Shown here piece by piece: positions 1 to 4,024 of a DNA stretch of 6,162 bases. This DNA comes from Oscillospiraceae bacterium (GTDB lineage Bacteria; Bacillota; Clostridia; Oscillospirales; Ruminococcaceae). The position numbers and the translations under genes are program-made. The DNA lies in contig JAFQND010000016.1 of assembly GCA_017396055.1 (NCBI GenBank), positions 1 to 6,162 of the forward strand, given 5' to 3'. Below the pieces are notes generated by a model. That model worked only from the letters and a program-made list of their open reading frames with translations, made no database searches and was not told the DNA's origin. Position 1 is the stretch's first letter; each line of letters starts with the position of its first letter.

Positions 1-537
1 ATCTATCACCCCGATACCCAGGGTCCCCTCGACCTGACGGAGCTTTTATGGGGCGGCGAGATGTTTTATGAGATGTACGACGACCCCGATTTTGTCTGTG
101 CCGTGATGGAACTGATCACCGATACCTATATCGCCTTTATGGACAAGTGGTATTCCATCATCCCGAAGGTCAAAAAAGGCCTGACCACCCACTGGACCAT
201 GATGCACAAGGGCACCCTGATGCTGCGCAATGACAGCGCCATGAATCTCTCCCCCGATTTTTACAAGGAGTACAGTGTACCCTTTGATTCCCGCCTTCTG
301 AAATATTACGGCGGCGGGTGCATGCATTACTGCGGCAGGGGCGACCACTACATCGACCTTCTGACCTCTATTCCCGAGCTGATGGGTGTCAATCTCTCCC
401 AGCCGGAGCTGAATGATATGGAAAAAATCTATGCCGCCGTGATCCGAAACGGCAAAAAGATCATCGGTTTCCCCTCCGGTGCCGCCGCGGAATACGCCTC
501 CAGACCCGATGCAGTCAGGGGCATGATCCATTATTGA
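1..537 (+). CDS. URO-D superfamily protein (uroporphyrinogen decarboxylase / cobalamin methyltransferase-like), 3' part
   Basis: The frame is open from the first base and ends at TGA, giving the last 178 residues of a protein whose start lies outside the window. DTQGPLD near the fragment's N-terminus, the NDSAMNLSP segment (residues 77-85), the MHYCGRGDH motif (108-116) and the following NLSQPELND (131-139) are typical of the URO-D superfamily branch annotated as 'uroporphyrinogen decarboxylase family protein'. That branch resembles the corrinoid:CoM methyltransferases (MtaA/MtbA) more than heme-pathway HemE. In MtaA-type enzymes a His-x-Cys pair and a later Cys bind zinc. His109 and Cys111 fit the pair, but no Cys follows Cys111, so the third ligand is missing or replaced. 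A soluble cytoplasmic enzyme is expected, perhaps handling methyl groups; the substrate is unknown. It is transcribed toward the leftward operon and ends just before a strong terminator. The family call is confident, the function is not. Confidence 0.85.
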   Translation: MYHPDTQGPLDLTELLWGGEMFYEMYDDPDFVCAVMELITDTYIAFMDKWYSIIPKVKKGLTTHWTMMHKGTLMLRNDSAMNLSPDFYKEYSVPFDSRLLKYYGGGCMHYCGRGDHYIDLLTSIPELMGVNLSQPELNDMEKIYAAVIRNGKKIIGFPSGAAAEYASRPDAVRGMIHY

Positions 538-540
538 ATA

Positions 541-580
541 AAAAAAGACCCCCCTCCCGGAAAAGGGAGGGGGGTTTTTT
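541..580. terminator. Bidirectional intrinsic terminator between convergent genes
   Basis: A perfect 10-bp GC-rich stem (549-558 paired with 565-574, arms CCCCCCTCCC and GGGAGGGGGG) encloses a 6-nt loop. On the + strand it is followed by six T (575-580). On the - strand it is followed by TC and then seven T (complement of 540-546). It starts 11 nt after the stop of the URO-D-family gene and lies downstream of the leftward operon, so it can end both transcripts. Confidence 0.93.
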
Positions 581-614
581 ATCGGTGATGTTTTGCAGGA
601 CAGCGAACCGACTT

Positions 615-714
615 TTACACTTTTTTCTTCATGGATCGATAAAAACCTTCTGCGCCATAGATGATCATCAGGATTCCGCAGGCAGGCGAGCAGTAGTGCA
701 AGAAGTTTTTTCAT
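615..714 (-). pseudogene. Small single-helix membrane peptide, frameshifted by a 4-bp tandem duplication
   Basis: An ATG at 714-712 follows a strong Shine-Dalgarno sequence and opens with MKKLLALLLAC, a typical start for a membrane or signal segment. The frame then passes through an exact CTGC-CTGC tandem (685-678 on the - strand) and turns into non-hydrophobic sequence with no stop before the downstream terminator. Removing one CTGC restores a 31-residue peptide: the start above, then GILMIIYGAEGF, then a basic tail RSMKKKV and TAA at 617-615. That would be a single hydrophobic helix with positive charges at both ends. It lies 20 nt after the aminotransferase stop, as the last cistron of the leftward operon. 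The family is not recognised. LLAC also resembles a lipobox, but the residues after the Cys are too hydrophobic to favour a lipoprotein. The frameshift could be a real mutation or a sequencing or assembly error. Confidence 0.55.
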
Positions 715-720
715 GACAGG

Positions 721-728
721 CCTCCTTT
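721..728 (-). promoter_or_regulatory. Ribosome binding site for the small membrane peptide
   Basis: AAAGGAGG on the - strand ends 6 nt before the ATG at 714-712 and lies just after the aminotransferase stop codon. This consensus site is the main reason to treat the short frame as a real, now broken, gene. Confidence 0.75.
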
Positions 729-734
729 CGGAGA

Positions 735-2048
735 TCAGTTCGTCAGACCATACCATCTGCCGCCGGTGCGGGCAGCATCGTCTTCCAGAAGCTCAACGTG
801 ATTTTCGACCACCTTGCGGATGGCCGCGGCATATTTCTCGATCCATTCCGGCTCGAAATGCTTGAACCACGGAACAGAGAAGCAGTGCAGTTCGATCGAA
901 GGATCGCACTTGTCGTCATCTTCGCGGACGTCATGATCGGTGAAGGCGATACGGCTGGGTTTTCCTGCGCCGTAGAGGTCCATTGTCTTGAACAGTGCAT
1001 GGGTGTGCAGGCAGTAGTTGCCGCCGTCCCAGCTGTTGATACCCTCGGCACGAAGCGCTTCACAGAATCTGCCGGCAGAGAGGCCGTGCAGCTCCTCGGG
1101 CAGATAAAGACCCAGAGGATTATACCAGCCCGCCATGTTGGAACCGGTGGATTCGTCCACGCGGATGGCTCGGATGCCGGGAACACCTTCCAGAAGATCC
1201 CAGAAATAGTTCATGGCTTTTCTGATCTCGGCACAGCGTTCGTCGTAATATTTCAGCTGACCTCTCGCCAGAGCGGAGCAGAGCTGGTTGGCTCTTCCCT
1301 TGACGCCGCCCAGGGCGATATGGGCATAGGGTTTCAGATCTTCGCTCTCCACGATATACTTTTCGTTGTTTCGCTCATAGTGGGCGAAGGCGATGGCACG
1401 TTCATAGATGCGGCGGTCATCGGTGACCAGAATACCCAGTTCGCCTGCAGCAAAGGACTTGCCGCTCATCAGCGACATGGCTGCCACATGGCCGAAATTG
1501 CCCAGCTTTTTGCCCTTGTAAAGGCCGCCCTGTGCGTGGGAAACGTCCTCAATCACATAGAGATTATACTTCTCGGCAATGGCCATGATCGGATCCATAT
1601 CACAGGGATAGCCGGAGTAATGCACCACCATGATGGCCTTGGTACGGTCGCTGACACAGCGCTCCAGATCGGCGGGGTCCATCGAAAGATGCTCGTCGAC
1701 ATTACAGAAAACGGGAGTCGCGCCGAAGTTCTGTGCCTGGGTGACGCTGGCCCAGTAGGTCTTGGTGGGACAGATGATCTCGTCACCCATCGAAAGGCCG
1801 ACAGCAAACATGGCGGCGGTCAGGGACAGAGTGCCGTTGCAGTAAGCGAGGGCGTATTTTCTGCCCTGCCAGGCGGCAAACTCATCCTGGAATTTTTCGG
1901 TGATATCGGTTCCGGAAAAGCTGTTGTCGCGGATGACCTGCAGCGCTGCGGCTTCATCCTCTTCGGTCAGAATCGGCCAGCCGAACAGATACTTTTCGGG
2001 AGCGTCCTGAATGGCGGGAGTACCGCCCAGAAGTGCGAGTTTTTCCAT
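735..2048 (-). CDS. DegT/DnrJ/EryC1/StrS family PLP-dependent aminotransferase
   Basis: This 437-residue protein has the usual length and layout of the DegT/DnrJ/EryC1/StrS family, fold-type I PLP enzymes that typically transaminate keto-sugars or related cyclic ketones, using glutamate or glutamine as amino donor. Its N-terminal LALLGGTPA is common in AHBA-synthase-like and uncharacterised members. Visible active-site elements are NGT (71-73, phosphate-binding region), PTKTYWAS (94-101, ring-stacking region), the VIEDVSHAQG segment with Asp168 as the likely pyridine-nitrogen partner, and SGKSFAAGELG, where Lys197 should form the Schiff base. All key residues are present, so it should be active. 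The ATG start is supported by AAGGAG at 2061-2056, which overlaps the stop codon of the amidohydrolase gene 11 nt upstream, indicating translational coupling. No sugar-nucleotide or antibiotic genes are nearby, so the substrate is open. The acidic, Asp-rich insert (EDDDKCD, 376-382) looks lineage-specific. Confidence 0.93.
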   Translation of the reverse strand: MEKLALLGGTPAIQDAPEKYLFGWPILTEEDEAAALQVIRDNSFSGTDITEKFQDEFAAWQGRKYALAYCNGTLSLTAAMFAVGLSMGDEIICPTKTYWASVTQAQNFGATPVFCNVDEHLSMDPADLERCVSDRTKAIMVVHYSGYPCDMDPIMAIAEKYNLYVIEDVSHAQGGLYKGKKLGNFGHVAAMSLMSGKSFAAGELGILVTDDRRIYERAIAFAHYERNNEKYIVESEDLKPYAHIALGGVKGRANQLCSALARGQLKYYDERCAEIRKAMNYFWDLLEGVPGIRAIRVDESTGSNMAGWYNPLGLYLPEELHGLSAGRFCEALRAEGINSWDGGNYCLHTHALFKTMDLYGAGKPSRIAFTDHDVREDDDKCDPSIELHCFSVPWFKHFEPEWIEKYAAAIRKVVENHVELLEDDAARTGGRWYGLTN

Positions 2049-2059
2049 AATATTTCTCC

Positions 2060-2959
2060 TTACAGGCCCAGAAGCTTTTCAGCGTTCCTGCGGCAGATTT
2101 TCAGATATACTTCCTCGGTGATCATCCGGTCGGCGACAAGCTTTGTCAGAAAATCACTGAATCTGGGGGCGAAATCGTGGCTCGGGCCGCAGATATCACA
2201 GCCGTAATAGATCCGGTCGGCAAACTCAGTCAGGAAACCGGCGGCAAATTCCGGATCGCGCATCATGGCGTTGGCGCCGCTGCCGGCGGAGAGGTCACAG
2301 CAGAGATTCGGATATTCTCTCATCAGCTTGGAAACACGGCCTTCGGTGACTTTTCCGGTGGGATAACCACAGCGGATCTCATCGGTATTGTCGGCAGAGA
2401 TCTCGCTCCAGAATGCCTGGGAATGACCGATCAGCTTCAGGTCAGGATGTTTTTTCAGCATTTTTTCGATGCGGGGAAGATGAAGGTCGTCGACGATGCC
2501 GTAATAACCGCCCTCCTGCGGAGCGATATGGATGATCACGGGCAGATCCAGCGCAGCGCAGCAGCCGAAAAGATTATCCATTCTGGGGTCGTCGGCATAG
2601 ATATTGGCGGTCAGTTCGCCTAAGCCCTTTGCACCCATCTTTTTGTACTGTTCCAGAAGATAGCCCAGATCGGTGTCGGGACAGTTGTCTCCCGCTCTCG
2701 GGTCGACGTTGCAGAACCATGCAAAACGATCGGGGTACTGGTCGACAATGCTCTTCGCGCCTTCGGACGACATGGTGAACCACTGAGCCTCAGGCGAAAC
2801 GATGGGCAGCAAAACGCCCTTCTCGATGCCAAGCTCGTCATAATAACAGATCATGTCCTCGGCCGTGGGAAAGGGATGACCGGTGGCCTTATGGTTGGGG
2901 GTCAGTCCGGGAAAGGCGATGGCGTGAGCATGAATATCGATTTTTCTGATAGTTTCCAT
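2060..2959 (-). CDS. Amidohydrolase-superfamily metal-dependent hydrolase (Amidohydro_2 / ACMSD-like)
   Basis: This 299-residue TIM-barrel protein belongs to the Amidohydro_2 group, which includes ACMSD-type decarboxylases and small metal-dependent hydrolases. It starts with the strand-1 metal motif IDIHAH (His10, His12). It also has Glu115 in KGLGEL, His144 in VIIHIAP, His179 in LIGHSQAF and Asp255 in YGCDICG, which together make a full mononuclear metal site. Members hydrolyse or decarboxylate small cyclic or aromatic acids; this one cannot be assigned a substrate. There is no signal peptide, so it should be cytoplasmic. GGAGGAGG at 2973-2966, 6 nt before the ATG, fixes the start. It is the first gene of the leftward operon, with a candidate promoter about 65-95 nt upstream, and its stop overlaps the ribosome binding site of the aminotransferase. 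The two enzymes probably act on the same pathway (inference from tight coupling). Confidence 0.9.
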   Translation of the reverse strand: METIRKIDIHAHAIAFPGLTPNHKATGHPFPTAEDMICYYDELGIEKGVLLPIVSPEAQWFTMSSEGAKSIVDQYPDRFAWFCNVDPRAGDNCPDTDLGYLLEQYKKMGAKGLGELTANIYADDPRMDNLFGCCAALDLPVIIHIAPQEGGYYGIVDDLHLPRIEKMLKKHPDLKLIGHSQAFWSEISADNTDEIRCGYPTGKVTEGRVSKLMREYPNLCCDLSAGSGANAMMRDPEFAAGFLTEFADRIYYGCDICGPSHDFAPRFSDFLTKLVADRMITEEVYLKICRRNAEKLLGL

Positions 2960-2989
2960 GATGTTCCTCCTCCGGTGGGATATCCTGAA

Positions 2990-3005
2990 CTGCCGCGGAC
3001 GGCAG
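2990..3005. repeat. Short inverted repeat in the 5' leader of the amidohydrolase operon
   Basis: CTGCCG and CGGCAG form perfect 6-bp arms around a 4-nt loop. The repeat lies between the candidate -10 element and the ribosome binding site, so it could be an operator or a leader hairpin. No regulator gene is adjacent and there is no T tract, so it is not a terminator. Confidence 0.45.
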
Positions 3006-3023
3006 TATTTGTTCCATGATTTT

Positions 3024-3052
3024 ATTTAACCACAAACGACCGCCGATTGCAA
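3024..3052 (-). promoter_or_regulatory. Candidate sigma-70/SigA promoter for the amidohydrolase-aminotransferase operon
   Basis: On the - strand, TTGCAA (3052-3047) and TTAAAT (3029-3024) are separated by exactly 17 bp. Each matches 4 of 6 consensus positions. The site lies in the only AT-rich stretch between the upstream terminator and the amidohydrolase start, which supports the call, but the boxes themselves are weak. Confidence 0.45.
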
Positions 3053-3055
3053 TAG

Positions 3056-3083
3056 AAAAATCCCCGATGCAAAAGCACCGGGG
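3056..3083 (-). terminator. Intrinsic terminator downstream of the GNAT gene and its tail remnant
   Basis: On the - strand a 9-bp stem (3083-3075 with 3070-3062, one G-T pair) with a TTTT loop is followed by A and five T (3061-3056). It starts 15 nt after the stop codon of the GNAT tail remnant and separates that transcript from the amidohydrolase promoter. The + strand also shows a run of six T slightly downstream (3089-3094), so weak activity in the other direction is possible. Confidence 0.82.
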
Positions 3084-3098
3084 AGCTCTTTTTTGGTG

Positions 3099-3197
3099 TT
3101 ACAGTTTTTTGGAGAGATACATCACCAGGTCATCGTCGTTGACGCAGTTTTCATAAGGAGGAAGATTCTTCCCGTCCCACCAGATGCCGGAGCCGTC
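3099..3197 (-). pseudogene. 3' remnant of a second GNAT acetyltransferase gene
   Basis: Read on the - strand, these 99 bases encode 32 residues plus TAA, from DGSGIWWDG to MYLSKKL. They match the C-terminus of the intact GNAT gene just upstream. The copies align without gaps and differ at 7 bases in five codons: four synonymous changes (Gly, Cys, Leu, Leu) and one Lys/Arg change. There is no start codon or ribosome binding site, and the remnant is out of frame with the intact gene (offset 119 bp), so it cannot make a GNAT protein. It still borders the terminator, as if it were the original gene end and the intact copy had been placed upstream of it. Confidence 0.9.
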
Positions 3198-3210
3198 AGA
3201 CGCCTCCGGC
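3186..3210. repeat. 25-bp imperfect palindrome at the GNAT duplication junction
   Basis: The last 12 bases of copy A at its broken edge (3186-3197) are matched by a near-perfect inverted copy in the spacer (3199-3210), 11 of 12 pairing around a single central base. One arm is therefore GNAT coding sequence and the other is junction DNA. There is no T tract after it on the - strand, so it does not look like a normal terminator. Confidence 0.75.
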
Positions 3211-3217
3211 AAGCGGC

Positions 3218-3721
3218 TTACAGACGTTTGGAAAGATACATCACCAAGTCATCGTCGTTGACACAGTTTTCATAAGGAGGAAGATTCTTTCCGTCCCACC
3301 AGATGCCGGAGCCGTCTGGGATGTAGCCGCGTTTGACATACATCCGCTGTGCGCGGCCATAGTCGGTATAAAGTCCCACACCAAGACAGATCTCGTCATG
3401 GGTCTCTTTTACCTTTGCTTCGGCGGCATCCATCAGTGCCCAGCCGAAACCGTTGCCGCGGTACTCGATCAGCACGTTGAAGTCGACGATCTCGGGGATG
3501 CCTTTTTCCGCATAGGGACCGACGGGTGCCTCGGGCAGAATGGTCAGATAACCGACTGCTTTTCCTTCGGTCTCGAGGACCAGAACGGCACGGCTGCCTT
3601 CAGCCTGTTCGCGGAAATACTTTTCCAGAGTCTTGGTCCGGTCACCCCAGCCGTAGCCCATAAAGGCGTCGGCAAAGGCGCGGATATCGCTTTCGATCAT
3701 GGGACGGACAATTTTTTCCAT
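3218..3721 (-). CDS. GNAT family N-acetyltransferase
   Basis: This 167-residue protein has the length and order of a single-domain GNAT acetyltransferase, which moves an acetyl group from acetyl-CoA to an amine. The N-terminal KIVRPMIESDIRAFADAF is the usual first strand and helix. AVGYLTILP (55-63) and VDFNVLIEYRG (79-89) are the central strands. Arg88-Gly-Asn-Gly-Phe-Gly93 is the acetyl-CoA pyrophosphate loop. GRAQRMYVKRGY is the C-terminal helix before the last strand. The substrate is unknown. The frame is open for 24 more codons upstream, but the ATG at 3721 is preferred because AAAGGAG lies 6 nt before it and homology to the family begins there; the upstream extension crosses the hairpin region. 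The 3' end is duplicated immediately downstream. No clear promoter was found in the hairpin-rich leader, so it may depend on readthrough from the upstream operon. Confidence 0.92.
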   Translation of the reverse strand: MEKIVRPMIESDIRAFADAFMGYGWGDRTKTLEKYFREQAEGSRAVLVLETEGKAVGYLTILPEAPVGPYAEKGIPEIVDFNVLIEYRGNGFGWALMDAAEAKVKETHDEICLGVGLYTDYGRAQRMYVKRGYIPDGSGIWWDGKNLPPYENCVNDDDLVMYLSKRL

Positions 3722-3727
3722 GGTTTG

Positions 3728-3734
3728 CTCCTTT
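3728..3734 (-). promoter_or_regulatory. Ribosome binding site that sets the GNAT start
   Basis: AAAGGAG on the - strand sits 6 nt before the ATG at 3721-3719. It argues against the in-frame ATG at 3793, which would add 24 residues derived from the hairpin-rich spacer. Confidence 0.8.
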
Positions 3735-3755
3735 CGGGAGAGAACTTGATATCTT

Positions 3756-4024
3756 GCCCGCTGCGGCGGGCGCTTTTGATAGCTATTGTTCACCTGCGGG
3801 CGAAGGAAAGAATTTCGCGCATTGCGATGTGCGCCTTACGAATACGCGATGTTTCCATCGCTCATCTGACGATGAGCTTAAAAATCGAGTAAAGCTTTTG
3901 TTTTTTGCCTGCACTACAGAAACCCACGCACGCACGAGAATGCCGTTCATCCAAATCCCGCAGGGATTTATGGCGAAGTCGTTAGACTTCGAGGTATTCT
4001 TGCAGCTCAAGCTTCAGCTTGAGC
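3756..4024. repeat. Hairpin-rich intergenic element (array of short palindromes)
   Basis: The spacer between the fusion gene and the GNAT gene (3722-4006) contains no supportable gene but many short inverted repeats. Perfect ones are 3756-3761/3766-3771 (6 bp), 3846-3851/3856-3861 (6 bp), 3860-3866/3871-3877 (7 bp), 3953-3959/3963-3969 (7 bp), 3974-3980/3985-3991 (7 bp) and 4005-4013/4016-4024 (9 bp). Weaker 5-bp ones are 3800-3804/3814-3818 and 3817-3821/3830-3834. Loops of the perfect set are only 2-4 nt. The arms differ in sequence, so this is not a simple tandem repeat. It resembles palindromic mosaic repeats scattered between genes in Clostridia (recollection, not checked). Bases 3878-3952 lack clear structure. 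None of the hairpins has a proper T tract, and no terminal repeats or target-site duplication could be defined. Confidence 0.7.

Larger units (their letters stand above)
3099..3316. repeat. Direct repeat, two 99-bp copies 119 bp apart (GNAT 3' end)
   Basis: Copy A is 3099-3197 and copy B is 3218-3316. They are identical at 92 of 99 positions, with no indels, and are separated by a 20-bp spacer (3198-3217). Copy B is the 3' end of the intact GNAT gene; copy A is the truncated remnant. Confidence 0.95.

Noticed and set aside
46..756. 236-codon frame on the - strand covering the URO-D region
   Set aside because: Its left two thirds read antisense to the URO-D-family gene and through the terminator. 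Only the part near 615-714 has a real start signal, reported as the frameshifted peptide.
798..2207. Long open frame (469 codons) on the + strand, antisense to the aminotransferase
   Set aside because: Antisense shadow of a gene with clear DegT motifs. It has no ribosome binding site or known domain and runs into the end of the amidohydrolase gene.
3093..3275. 60-codon frame on the + strand containing an internal repeated peptide
   Set aside because: The apparent repeat is the antisense reading of the duplicated GNAT tail, not a repeat protein.
3783..4010. 75-codon frame on the - strand through the hairpin-rich spacer
   Set aside because: Its sequence is generated by the palindromes, it has no family resemblance, and its start lies in the last hairpin without a ribosome binding site.
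3756..4024. CRISPR array or insertion sequence
   Set aside because: The palindromes differ in sequence and spacing, so there are no regular repeats and spacers. No transposase, terminal inverted repeat pair or target-site duplication is visible.
4005..4024. Intrinsic terminator for the fusion gene
   Set aside because: The hairpin is strong but overlaps the stop codon and is followed on the - strand by TGCAAGAATACC, with no T tract.
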